A stretch of 64,000 bases of DNA from Bacteroidales bacterium (GTDB lineage Bacteria; Bacteroidota; Bacteroidia; Bacteroidales; P3). Positions within the stretch are counted from its first letter, which is position 1. Each line of letters begins with the position of its first letter. Below, piece by piece: positions 16,854-24,385 of this stretch. Location: contig JAEEZY010000025.1 of NCBI GenBank assembly GCA_016292015.1, forward strand, positions 1 to 64,000. Direction: 5' to 3'. A model generated the notes under the pieces. The model did not search any database. It saw nothing but the letters and a program-made list of their open reading frames with translations, and was not told the DNA's origin. A program made the translations under genes and the position numbers.

Positions 16854-16902
16854 AGACAATAAAACCTCTTGAACTAAAACTTAAAACTAAAAACTTGAAA
16901 CT

Positions 16903-17358
16903 CTACTCCACCTCTTCGTAAGGGGTGTACTGGTCGTTGTCGTCAGAGGGATGGTTGAGGGATTGGTCGTCAGGCTGCTTCTTGATGCGGTTGGGCAGGT
17001 CCAGAAGGAAATTCAGCAGCGTGAGCAAAAGGCTGAACAGGAGGGCTGTACCGAAGCCTTCGACTGTGAATCCGGGCACTATGGCGCCGGCCAGCAGTAT
17101 GATTACGGCGTTGATGACGAATAGGAAGAGTCCGAGTGTTATTGCGGTGAACGGGAGGGTGAGGAAGATGAGCACCGGACGCAGGAATCGGTTGAGCAAT
17201 GCGATAACCAAGCCGGTGAGCAGAGCCGTCCACACGTTGTTCATCGAGACGCCGGGCATCAGCTTGGCGGCTATGATGACGGCGAGGGTCAGTACTATCG
17301 TCTGCGCAACAAATCCCCAGAATCCGCGGTGGTTACTATCTCCTATGACGATTTTCAT
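16903..17358 (-). CDS. YvlD/DUF360-type small membrane protein (phage-holin-4-like)
   Basis: 151 residues with four predicted membrane segments (about 12-32, 40-60, 70-95 and 103-120) and a charged C-terminal tail. The pattern GLVIALLNRFLRPVLIFLTLP followed by TLGLFLFVINA is that of the PF04020 family of inner-membrane proteins. Despite the holin name it is a chromosomal housekeeping-like protein of unknown function. Its start codon overlaps the stop of the upstream TsaC-family gene by one base (TAATG), which indicates coupled translation. Confidence 0.75.
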   Translation of the reverse strand: MKIVIGDSNHRGFWGFVAQTIVLTLAVIIAAKLMPGVSMNNVWTALLTGLVIALLNRFLRPVLIFLTLPFTAITLGLFLFVINAVIILLAGAIVPGFTVEGFGTALLFSLLLTLLNFLLDLPNRIKKQPDDQSLNHPSDDNDQYTPYEEVE

Positions 17359-17978
17359 TATAGTTCTACCTCTCCTTTTCCTTGTCTAATAACCTCGAGG
17401 TTACCGCCCGAGCAGTTGACCACCGTGGAAGGCACGGTGTCGCCTATGCCCCCATCCACCACGATGTCGGCCATGTGGCTGTACATCTCGTGAATGAGTT
17501 CGGGGTCGGTTAGGTACTCCTCGTCGTAGTCGGCGTCGGGCACACGCACCGAGGTGCCGATGAGCGGCTCGCCCACCTCTTCTATGATAGCGTGGCAAAT
17601 CGGGTTGGCCGGCACACGCATGCCGATGGTCTTGTTGGCATTCTGGTAGTTGCGTCCCACGTTGTTGTTTGCGTCCATGATGAATGTAGGCGCCCCAGGC
17701 AACGCACTCTTCAGCAGGGCGAAGGTCTCCTTGTCGAGCGGCCGCACATATTCCGACAGCTGCGAGATGTCCGCACAGAGCAGCGCAAATTTAGCCTGTT
17801 TCAGCGAGAACCCTTTCAGCCGCGCCAGCTTCTCGACAGCCTGTTTGTGCTGCATGCTGCACACGAAAGCGTAGAGCGAGTCGGTGGGAAGCACCGCTAT
17901 GCCGCCCTCGAGGATGCAGTCGGCCACGCGGCGCACGTCGCGGGTGTTGGGGTTCTCGTCATAAATCTTGATTAGCAT
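17358..17978 (-). CDS. Threonylcarbamoyl-AMP synthase family protein (Sua5/YciO/YrdC)
   Basis: 206 residues from the ATG at 17978 (MLIKIYDENPNT); upstream in-frame codons lack a better start. The family motifs are GGIAVLPTDSLYAFVCSMQHK, the KGFSLKQAKFALLCADISQLSEYV stretch and IGMRVPANPICHAIIEEVGEP with a following GTS. TsaC/Sua5 makes threonylcarbamoyl-AMP for tRNA t6A; the KGFSLKQ form resembles the YciO branch, whose role is less clear. Cytoplasmic. Linked by stop-start overlap to the YvlD-like gene. Confidence 0.75.
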   Translation of the reverse strand: MLIKIYDENPNTRDVRRVADCILEGGIAVLPTDSLYAFVCSMQHKQAVEKLARLKGFSLKQAKFALLCADISQLSEYVRPLDKETFALLKSALPGAPTFIMDANNNVGRNYQNANKTIGMRVPANPICHAIIEEVGEPLIGTSVRVPDADYDEEYLTDPELIHEMYSHMADIVVDGGIGDTVPSTVVNCSGGNLEVIRQGKGEVEL

Positions 17979-18077
17979 AATGCGAAGTCTAAAACGAACG
18001 GCAAAAGTACATAAAAAAACAGATTTGTTGCATATCGAATTCAATGTATGTTAAAATTTCTTAAAATAATATTTGCC

Positions 18078-18107
18078 TTGTTAAGATTTGTCATGATGGA
18101 TGGTTAT
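18078..18107 (+). promoter_or_regulatory. Spaced motif upstream of the sigma-factor operon
   Basis: TTGTTAAGATT (18078-18088), 12 nt, TGGTTAT (18101-18107), followed by TTATATATG. Same order and spacing as at 7871-7900. It lies about 50 nt before a standard TATCTTTG element, so the operon may have two promoters, one of them self-controlled. Confidence 0.4.
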
Positions 18108-18154
18108 TTATATATGCGTTCTGCAGAGAACTATGGTAGTAAAAAACTCTTTTA

Positions 18155-18162
18155 TATCTTTG
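18155..18162 (+). promoter_or_regulatory. -7 element of the sigma-factor operon
   Basis: TATCTTTG, 23 nt before the ATG at 18185, giving a very short leader. Confidence 0.55.
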
Positions 18163-18184
18163 CAGATAGATTGAATTGAAAATT

Positions 18185-18703
18185 ATGCCGGGCAGTACGG
18201 ACAGACTTAATAACAAATATCGAGAAATTATCGCCACACACAGCGACCTGATAAGGAATATGTGTGTTGCTCGTTCTCGCGGTGACGAAGTTCTGACACG
18301 TGACTTGATTCATGAGTGCTACTTGGCAATCTGGAACCGACTTGGGGGTCTCAGAGAGGACTCGCATATGGGAGAGAAAAGGATGTGGGTTGTATGGCAG
18401 TGTCGGAGTGTATTTCTCAGACAAAAGAGCAAGAAAATAAAATCCCTCATGACCATTATGGGGGGCGACTTAGTAGACCAGGCTGCGAATGGATACGAAA
18501 CAAATAGTAATAGTGAGCTGATACAAGAGCTTGCCGCAGACTTGAGCTCGCATGAGCATGAGTTACTCAATCTCATTTTACAGGGTTATAATACCTCTGA
18601 AATGGCTGACATTATGGGAATAAAGGCTGCTAGTGTGAGCGTGGAACGAAATAGGATTATCAAAAAAATGCGTCTCCGAGCTGAAAAGAACGGAAAAAGA
18701 TAA
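18185..18703 (+). CDS. ECF-like RNA polymerase sigma factor
   Basis: 172 residues from the ATG at 18185. Region 2-like helices contain DLIHECYLAIWNRL (about residues 40-53), matching the DLxQExFLxxW pattern of sigma region 2. The C-terminal part has a region 4-type helix-turn-helix, YNTSEMADIMGIKAASVSVE, followed by a basic RNRIIKKMRLR helix. It is small and lacks region 3, as ECF factors do. It heads a tight run of membrane proteins, lipoproteins and a barrel, which suggests control of an envelope regulon. Confidence 0.7.
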   Translation: MPGSTDRLNNKYREIIATHSDLIRNMCVARSRGDEVLTRDLIHECYLAIWNRLGGLREDSHMGEKRMWVVWQCRSVFLRQKSKKIKSLMTIMGGDLVDQAANGYETNSNSELIQELAADLSSHEHELLNLILQGYNTSEMADIMGIKAASVSVERNRIIKKMRLRAEKNGKR

Positions 18704-18730
18704 CACAGATTAACATATAATCACCATAGT

Positions 18731-19018
18731 ATGACCGACAAAGACATTGAATTTCTTCTGCAGAGAGAAGCTTTCCTCCGTAGCCCTGAATATCAGTATG
18801 TGAAAGAACTGAGCGACAAGGCATGTGAGGGATTGGAGGAACGATGCCGTCGATATCGCCGCCGTTTTGAGGTGGCTCGGTATCTGCTCTTGCTTCCGTT
18901 GCTGACAGCCATCTCGTGGGGGGCCTATGCCGCCACCCCCAGTCAGAAATCGACGGCGGCGGTTACGGCAGAAGAACTTCCAGCCGTATGTGTAAAAATA
19001 GACAATATCATAGGATAG
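18731..19018 (+). CDS. Small single-pass membrane protein, possible anti-sigma factor
   Basis: 95 residues: a charged cytoplasmic N-terminal part of about 47 residues with a basic segment (RCRRYRRRFEVAR), one membrane helix (about 48-68) and a short outer tail. It lies directly after the sigma gene, the usual place of an anti-sigma factor, and the domain size fits a minimal one. I see no recognised anti-sigma motif, so the role is inference from position. Confidence 0.5.
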   Translation: MTDKDIEFLLQREAFLRSPEYQYVKELSDKACEGLEERCRRYRRRFEVARYLLLLPLLTAISWGAYAATPSQKSTAAVTAEELPAVCVKIDNIIG

Positions 19019-19020
19019 GA

Positions 19021-19503
19021 ATGAGAAGCGACAGACGATATTACATTATTGCATCCCTGCTCATCGTCCTCGCCGTAGTTGTGCCGGTGCTGTTGAGATG
19101 TTGGCCTCGCATGAGGATGGAGGGCGCTCCTGGCGATGTTTTCCGTCGCTACAAGGACTACACTACCATAGAGGCATCGTACATAGGCGACTTCAAGCTC
19201 AACGACACGCTCAGTATTGCTGTCGCCCTGCTCGAAGCTAGTGATGAGTCTGCTTGGGAGACGCTGGTTAGGGACTTCGATATGCCGCCTTCACTGGCTG
19301 CATCCGAAGATGCAGAGAACGAGTGTAGTACGGTGTTTAGACTTGCACCACGCAACAATCCCTACGGGACTATTGAAGAACCACATAATGACGACTGTGT
19401 GGTGGCAATTTCCAAGTCGCTGCGGTCTATATGCGTGTTCGATACCAAGAACGAGGGTCAAGTGGAGGCGGTGCTGACCAGAAAAGTTAAAGAAATGGAA
19501 TAG
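19021..19503 (+). CDS. Membrane-anchored protein of the sigma-factor operon
   Basis: 160 residues from the ATG at 19021, two bases after the previous stop. One N-terminal membrane helix (about residues 8-26, IIASLLIVLAVVVPVLL) and then an extracytoplasmic domain with mixed alpha/beta character and two cysteines near its middle and end. No family is recognised. Tight spacing places it in the same transcript as the sigma factor and suggests a role in signal sensing or in the regulated structure. Confidence 0.55.
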   Translation: MRSDRRYYIIASLLIVLAVVVPVLLRCWPRMRMEGAPGDVFRRYKDYTTIEASYIGDFKLNDTLSIAVALLEASDESAWETLVRDFDMPPSLAASEDAENECSTVFRLAPRNNPYGTIEEPHNDDCVVAISKSLRSICVFDTKNEGQVEAVLTRKVKEME

Positions 19504-19524
19504 AAACAAATGTTTTAAAACAAT

Positions 19525-19944
19525 ATGAATAAGAAAATTATTACAGTTGCGCTTATGGCACTTTTGAGCATCTTGAGTGTCGGATGTAGTAAGCAGGATG
19601 GCTTTTCTCTCATTGTGGACGGCAACGAATACAGGGTTCGCCAGAATCTCATGGTGTACTATACCATAGATGGAAGGCGCGGGGAGTTGGTTGAGATTAT
19701 GAACGATGCCGAGCTATACCGTTTTATGGACAAAATGGTGGGCGAGTCCTATCGTGGCCATGTGGTGAATGTCACTCCAGGAAAACAGATTAAGGGTGGG
19801 ACTAAGGAAAAGACGTCACACACTACTACAAATAGAGGAGAGGCGGTGTCGTGGAGTACCAAGAAGATGCGTGAAGGCTACAGTGTGGAGATTCGATACA
19901 ACCGTGATACCAAGACCTACACCTGCACGGCGGTGAAGAAATAA
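19525..19944 (+). CDS. Lipoprotein of unknown function
   Basis: 139 residues with a signal peptide and lipobox (LSVGC, Cys about residue 21). The mature part begins SKQDGFSLIVDGNEYRVRQN and has basic, threonine-rich stretches (KEKTSHTTTN), ending with strands. No family is recognised. It is 21 nt after the membrane-anchored gene and 28 nt before the next lipoprotein gene. Confidence 0.55.
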   Translation: MNKKIITVALMALLSILSVGCSKQDGFSLIVDGNEYRVRQNLMVYYTIDGRRGELVEIMNDAELYRFMDKMVGESYRGHVVNVTPGKQIKGGTKEKTSHTTTNRGEAVSWSTKKMREGYSVEIRYNRDTKTYTCTAVKK

Positions 19945-19972
19945 TCTAGACGTTAGACTTGATCTTAATTGT

Positions 19973-20395
19973 ATGAAAATAAGATACCTGAAACTGAAGA
20001 ATTGGCTGTATATAACACTTGCAGGCTTGTTGGGGGTTAATCTCTCGTGCACAGAAGATCCTATGGCGTGCGAATATGGTACGCCGGAGGCGACTTATAG
20101 GGTATTGGGTAAGGTGACCGACGATGAGGGAAAGCCTATAGATGGAATACAGGTTGAGATGTATGGTTCTAAAGACACGACCGATGTAAATGGTGCATAT
20201 AATGTGTCGTGTCGGGTAATTCCCTACGATACCATGACGGTGGAGTATTGCGACATCGATAGCACCGCGAATGGGCTTTATGCCGACACTTCTGTCGCTG
20301 TGTCGTTCCGAGAAGCACCGTATATTGGAGGTGACGGACATTGGTATAGCGGTACCGCCACGGTGGTCCAAAATGTAAAATTGAAGATGAAATAA
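19973..20395 (+). CDS. Lipoprotein resembling radical-SAM-associated putative lipoproteins
   Basis: 140 residues. The N-terminus MKIRYLKLKNWLYITLAGLL ends in a lipobox-like LSC (Cys 26). It is followed by a CEYGTPEATYRVLGKVTDDE segment and a DGIQVEMYGSKDTTDVNGAYNV repeat-like unit, as in carboxypeptidase-regulatory-like folds. This arrangement is what I remember for the Bacteroidota lipoproteins called radical SAM-associated (rSAM/lipoprotein system). No radical SAM gene is adjacent here. The assignment rests on memory of the N-terminal pattern. Confidence 0.5.
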   Translation: MKIRYLKLKNWLYITLAGLLGVNLSCTEDPMACEYGTPEATYRVLGKVTDDEGKPIDGIQVEMYGSKDTTDVNGAYNVSCRVIPYDTMTVEYCDIDSTANGLYADTSVAVSFREAPYIGGDGHWYSGTATVVQNVKLKMK

Positions 20396-20410
20396 CAAAA
20401 CCTTGATATT

Positions 20411-21358
20411 ATGAAAAAGATAGAAGTTTTTTTGTTGATGATGGCATTTTTGATTGTTTTTATTGGCTGCCAGAAAGAGGATGGGGTGTATAACCCGAAA
20501 AGGAAGGTGGTGGTTGAATATAAGCAGATGCAATGCACAAGCGCGACTTATGACAGTGTCCAGACTCGATGGATTGACAATATGCCGGAAACGTGTGGTA
20601 AATACAAGAGCAAGGAGTGGATATGGAAAGGAAATAGACTGGAACGGATAGATTTTTATTATAACGGCGAATATGTTGACCAGAAGAGGATGTTTCGATA
20701 CGACGGCAAGAAACTGGTGAGTGTGGTTGACATGTTCTGCGACGAATCGGGTAACAGTATAGGGTATGAGGATTCACTTGTGTTCGAGTATGACGACAAG
20801 AAACTCTCCAAGGCTGTTTATAGTGTCGATGGTGAGGAGAGGATTTTACTGTATTATGGTCATACGGGAGACAAGATTACGCGTGTGGATGTTGCCATGG
20901 TGAATGTTGCAGTTTCTGGCAAAAACATTGTTAGTGGAGAACGGTCGATTTTGAGTATGGCCTTGCCGACTGGTTTGGTGGCACATCAGCTCGTGGCCGA
21001 TTATGAGTCTGTGATGAGGGCTAAGAGTGGGGCGCAAATGAACTTTTCGATGGAATTTGGATGGACGGGCAACAATATCACCCGAATTATCACCATATTT
21101 CCAGGAGAAGAGTCCAGCCGAGAAGATATCACATACGACAAAAAGAGGAATCCACACTACGGATGTCTGGGTTGGTTTATGGAGTATGGCATGATGTTGA
21201 GCGAGAATAATATTGTGCAGCGTGGGGATGGATCGAGGTACTTCTATCAGTACGACAATAACGATTACCCAGTCAGTAGGACGTACGTACAGGGTTTCGA
21301 ATCGAACACGTACCGTTCTGAGACGAAAACGACCGAATTTTACGAATATTCTAAATAA
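20411..21358 (+). CDS. Lipoprotein with YD-type repeats
   Basis: 315 residues with signal peptide and lipobox (VFIGC, Cys 20). The mature part has repeated units of the form W-x-G-N-x-(L/I)-x-R-I followed by Y-D-x-K, for example WIWKGNRLERIDFYYNG, FRYDGKKLVSVVDMF, FEYDDKKLSKAVYSV and FGWTGNNITRIITIF. This resembles the short beta repeats of DUF4595-type Bacteroidota lipoproteins. Likely a surface or periplasmic beta-sheet protein, function unknown. It starts 15 nt after the preceding lipoprotein gene. Confidence 0.6.
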   Translation: MKKIEVFLLMMAFLIVFIGCQKEDGVYNPKRKVVVEYKQMQCTSATYDSVQTRWIDNMPETCGKYKSKEWIWKGNRLERIDFYYNGEYVDQKRMFRYDGKKLVSVVDMFCDESGNSIGYEDSLVFEYDDKKLSKAVYSVDGEERILLYYGHTGDKITRVDVAMVNVAVSGKNIVSGERSILSMALPTGLVAHQLVADYESVMRAKSGAQMNFSMEFGWTGNNITRIITIFPGEESSREDITYDKKRNPHYGCLGWFMEYGMMLSENNIVQRGDGSRYFYQYDNNDYPVSRTYVQGFESNTYRSETKTTEFYEYSK

Positions 21359-21370
21359 AACCGTGGGGAG

Positions 21371-21853
21371 ATGAAAATGAAAGCTATCAAAATCTATGCA
21401 ACTGTGATTGTTGTTCTGCTCTTGTTGACTTCATGCGAGGAGGGGTACTCCGGCTATGAGTATCGTGGAGTGATGTACACCGACAGTACAATGACCGAAA
21501 CTGTTGGCAACGCCAAGTTGTCGTTTTATGAGGTGGACGGAATGCCGTCGCCCGAAAAGCACAACCTGACACCTGTCGGAACCGCTGTGACAGACAACAG
21601 CGGCCGTTGGGCATTCAGGTATATCCGCAACCTTGACAATCCGTACACTTATGCCGCAAAAATGTCGAGAGACTACAGCAGGTTTTCATTTATGATAACT
21701 TCGGGTGGCGACACGCTCTATTGGGGCGAGGCGGGCAAATGGGATGGGGAGAACTACTTCGATATGTTGTATGTGTATCCCATCCATTTTGACTGGAGTG
21801 ATTCAAGTTGGTGGTATGACAATTATGAAAATGATAACTATATATGCTGGTGA
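21371..21853 (+). CDS. Lipoprotein of unknown function
   Basis: 160 residues, lipobox LLLTSC (Cys about residue 22). The mature part contains VGTAVTDNSGRWAFRYIRN, a turn typical of a carboxypeptidase-regulatory/transthyretin-like beta sandwich, and ends in a very acidic, Tyr/Trp-rich tail (SSWWYDNYENDNYICW). It starts 12 nt after the YD-repeat lipoprotein and stops 2 nt before the barrel gene, so it is part of the same operon. Confidence 0.55.
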   Translation: MKMKAIKIYATVIVVLLLLTSCEEGYSGYEYRGVMYTDSTMTETVGNAKLSFYEVDGMPSPEKHNLTPVGTAVTDNSGRWAFRYIRNLDNPYTYAAKMSRDYSRFSFMITSGGDTLYWGEAGKWDGENYFDMLYVYPIHFDWSDSSWWYDNYENDNYICW

Positions 21854-21855
21854 TT

Positions 21856-22446
21856 ATGAAAAAGATTGTATGCATAATTATGGTTTTGTTGGCAGCGTGG
21901 GTGACGTCGGTGCGGGCGCAGCAACCTGAGGAGGGTGTGGCTCGCCATAACGTGAAGATGGGCCTTTCGTCAATGATATTCTGTATGCCGAGCGTGGGGT
22001 ATGAGTGCAGGGTGGGGCTACGGTCGGGATTTGGTGTGAACGTGGCGTTTGCATTACCGAATAAGTTTGATTCCTTCAACGAGACGAATGCGGTGTTCGC
22101 GCAGGTGGAATACAGGTTCTATCCAGTGAGGCAGCGCCGTAAAGGTGCAATGCCATATATCGGTGTGGGGGCGAATTATGTCCATGCGTGGAGGAAATTT
22201 GACTGTTATGTGGGCAACGAAGGCTGGGATATTGTCACAAAACCATACACGCTGCGGCAGGACTGCGTGAGGCCGGTGTTCTTCACGGGTGTGAGGGTGA
22301 ACATACCGTTCGGGCTGACGCTGGAGAGCCAGATGGGGTTCGTGGCGGAGAGAGAGCACCAAGGAGATCTTATTGGTAGTGGCAAGGTGGTGTTTCCAAG
22401 ATATGCCTCAATGCTGTTTGTTACTCGGATTGGGTGGGCGTTCTAA
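21856..22446 (+). CDS. Small outer-membrane beta-barrel protein
   Basis: 196 residues from the ATG at 21856, which heads a signal peptide (MKKIVCIIMVLLAAWVTSVRAQ). The strands VGLRSGFGVNVAFAL, AQVEYRFYP and PYIGVGANYVHAW with a terminal RIGWAF match an eight-strand barrel. It closes the operon that begins with the sigma factor and may be the outer-membrane part of the regulated envelope set. Confidence 0.6.
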   Translation: MKKIVCIIMVLLAAWVTSVRAQQPEEGVARHNVKMGLSSMIFCMPSVGYECRVGLRSGFGVNVAFALPNKFDSFNETNAVFAQVEYRFYPVRQRRKGAMPYIGVGANYVHAWRKFDCYVGNEGWDIVTKPYTLRQDCVRPVFFTGVRVNIPFGLTLESQMGFVAEREHQGDLIGSGKVVFPRYASMLFVTRIGWAF

Positions 22447-22521
22447 AGCTTTTTAGAGGTGCGGGATGGTTTGGGGTGGTGGTGTTGAAAACTTTGATGT
22501 GGATGCATCAAGGTAAAGTTG

Positions 22522-22529
22522 TACTTTTG
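22522..22529 (+). promoter_or_regulatory. -7 element of the M64 peptidase gene
   Basis: TACTTTTG, 18 nt before the start codon at 22548. An ACTTTG lies 25 nt upstream, so the -33 element is poorly spaced. Confidence 0.5.
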
Positions 22530-22547
22530 CAAAAAAAGTAAGCACCT

Positions 22548-23777
22548 ATGAATTTCAGGAAACTGCTGTGTATCACGGTCGCTATGACCGTCGCCCTATG
22601 CTCTTGGAGCCAATCGTCCGATTTTTCCAACTGGTTCAAAAACCGCACCCTCCGCATCGACTACCACCGTGTGGGCAACGCCGAGATGCAGTCGGTGAGG
22701 CTGGTGAGGTATATCGCCAAGAACGGTCAGTGGGCAGGCTCGCTCACCCAGCTTATCGACCCGATAAACAACGGCGACTACCGCGTGGTGGTCAAGGACG
22801 CCGAGACGGGGAAGGCGATATACAGCCGGACGTACGGGAGCCTGTTCAGTGAATACTGCGGCACGGAGGAGGGGAAGACGAAGATGGTCACCTACGAAGA
22901 GGTGGTGCAGATTCCCATGCCCCTCAAGCCCGTCGATATAGTGATGGAAACCCGCGGCAAAGACCAGGAGTTTCACTCGATAGGGCTGTTTCATTTCGAC
23001 CCGAAGAAGAACAAGCCCGAACGCCGCGCGTCGCACCGAGCCAAGCGGCTGCAGTACAAAGGCAACTCCAACTGGAAGGTAGATATCGTTATAGTGGCGC
23101 AGGGCTATTCGAAAGACCCCGTCAAGCTGAAAAGCGACTTAGAGCGCATGAAGAATGTCATCCTTTCGGAAGAGCCTTTCGCCTCGCGCAAGGACGACTT
23201 CAATATCTGGGGCATTGAGGGCGACGCAGGCGCGCACTATGGCACACTGGGCGCCGACCGCTACCTCATGACCGACAACCTCTTCCAACTCCACGACCTA
23301 CTCGACGGCGTTCCGTTCGACCATATCCTCATCCTGGTCAACAACGACAAGTACGGTGGAGGCGGCATCTATAACTTCTATGCCGTCAGCTCCACCAACA
23401 AGATGGCCGACATGGTCACACCCCATGAGCTCGGACACTCCATCGGCGGCCTCGCCGACGAGTATGTCGACGAGAACCTCAGCTACACCGCGATCTACAA
23501 AGGCGAGTTCGAGCCTGTCGAGCCGAACATCACCTCGCTCAAGGACTTCGACAGCAAGTGGAAAGACCTGTTGCCCGAAGGCACACCCATCCCCACCGAA
23601 CCCGTCAAGAACCTCGACAAGCGCGACTGCGGCCCCCTCGGAGTGTACGAAGGAGCCGGATACCAGTCGAAAGGGCTCTACCGACCAGTCACCAACTGCA
23701 TGATGAACCATTACGCCCATTTCTGCCCCGTCTGCCAGAAACGCCTCAACGAGATGTTCGACCTCTACACAAGGTAG
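22548..23777 (+). CDS. M64-family (IgA peptidase-like) secreted metallopeptidase
   Basis: 409 residues with a signal peptide (MNFRKLLCITVAMTVALCSWSQ). The zinc site HELGHSIGGLADEY is at 293-306, the signature of peptidase family M64 (PF09471), founded by the Clostridium ramosum IgA peptidase. Before it lie VDIVIVAQGYS and FDHILILVNNDKYGGGGIYN, both typical of the family. The C-terminus carries a cysteine pair in NCMMNHYAHFCPVC. Substrates of Bacteroidales members are mostly unknown; secretion would place it in the periplasm or outside. A decayed piece of a related gene occurs at 35498-35617. Confidence 0.8.
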   Translation: MNFRKLLCITVAMTVALCSWSQSSDFSNWFKNRTLRIDYHRVGNAEMQSVRLVRYIAKNGQWAGSLTQLIDPINNGDYRVVVKDAETGKAIYSRTYGSLFSEYCGTEEGKTKMVTYEEVVQIPMPLKPVDIVMETRGKDQEFHSIGLFHFDPKKNKPERRASHRAKRLQYKGNSNWKVDIVIVAQGYSKDPVKLKSDLERMKNVILSEEPFASRKDDFNIWGIEGDAGAHYGTLGADRYLMTDNLFQLHDLLDGVPFDHILILVNNDKYGGGGIYNFYAVSSTNKMADMVTPHELGHSIGGLADEYVDENLSYTAIYKGEFEPVEPNITSLKDFDSKWKDLLPEGTPIPTEPVKNLDKRDCGPLGVYEGAGYQSKGLYRPVTNCMMNHYAHFCPVCQKRLNEMFDLYTR

Positions 23778-23814
23778 TCCACCCACCAACGAATTCGAAA
23801 TTCAGCCTTCAAAA

Positions 23815-23874
23815 TCAGAAATAATCCTCTTCGACGATTGTTCCGAATTTGAAAGGATTTTCCATATTGCGCAT
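23815..23874 (-). pseudogene. Truncated start of an ATPase-family gene
   Basis: The minus strand encodes MRNMENPFKFGTIVEEDYF and then stops. NPFKFG-x-IV-x-x-x-YF is the characteristic opening of Bacteroidales ATP-binding proteins of the PF01637 type, which continue for several hundred residues with a Walker A soon after. Here the rest is missing: the frame ends 38 nt from the end of the M64 gene. The promoter is intact. The likely origin is a deletion that joined the M64 gene to the remnant. Recognition rests on 16 residues. Confidence 0.55.
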
Positions 23875-23911
23875 TTTTTCGTTACGACTTTTTTCGTAAT
23901 CGTTCACGATG

Positions 23912-23919
23912 CAAATATA
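23912..23919 (-). promoter_or_regulatory. Promoter -7 element of the truncated ATPase fragment
   Basis: CAAATATA on the plus strand reads TATATTTG on the minus strand, 38 nt before the ATG at 23874. It could also start an RNA antisense to the 3' end of the M64 gene. Confidence 0.45.
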
Positions 23920-24169
23920 CGCACAATTTTCCTATTTTTAATTTCCTTGTAAATTATTCTCAGGAACTATTCCGTTTAGGGGATATTTCGTGTCTTTGCA
24001 GAAACAATATCCGAAAGATAGCTGCCGTACTGTAGCCGATTCCCATCATCTCCCCCTCTTGAGCCCCACAGGCTCCCCCCTTCCTTCATCACGCATTTCT
24101 CAAATCAATCTTGTGACAAGCAATAGGTCATAAGTTTGACTGCCTGTAATCGCTAATTATACAATTCCA

Positions 24170-24188
24170 ATTATGAAAAATTCATAAT
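24170..24188. promoter_or_regulatory. Perfect inverted repeat upstream of the WYL gene
   Basis: ATTATGAA (24170-24177) and TTCATAAT (24181-24188) with a 3-nt centre; CATAATG is repeated directly just downstream. It lies about 155 bp before the WYL promoter and could be an operator or a small hairpin. Confidence 0.3.
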
Positions 24189-24325
24189 GCGATTTGCATA
24201 ATGAGAAAAAGTTGTGTTTTTGTAATGGCTGGTAGCTTAATGGCCGTAAAATTAAGTGAAAAGAGAGTGTGTGCGGGAACACCCCGTTCGTTGTAAAAGG
24301 GAGACACAACACTCGCGCAAATAAG

Positions 24326-24349
24326 TTGCGCAGAAAATGCGTATCTTTG
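24326..24349 (+). promoter_or_regulatory. Promoter of the WYL gene, TTG-N13-TATCTTTG type
   Basis: TTG (24326-24328) within TTGCGC, a 13-nt spacer and TATCTTTG (24342-24349). The same TTG spacing recurs at four other promoters in this part of the window. Confidence 0.55.
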
Positions 24350-24385
24350 CAAGCGAAAACGAATCGCTAACTTACAATTTGACCC

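Larger units (their letters stand above)
23778..24385. other. Gene-poor spacer of about 600 bp with a gene fragment and regulatory sites
   Basis: The stretch holds, in order, the minus-strand start of an ATPase-like gene that stops after 19 codons (23815-23874), its promoter (23912-23919), CT-rich sequence without open frames, an inverted repeat (24170-24188) and the promoter of the WYL gene (24326-24349). No complete gene is visible. Confidence 0.6.

Noticed and set aside
16903-17358. Prophage remnant suggested by the holin-like family name
   Set aside because: The PF04020 protein is a chromosomal membrane protein, translation-coupled to a TsaC-family gene, and no other phage gene is near.
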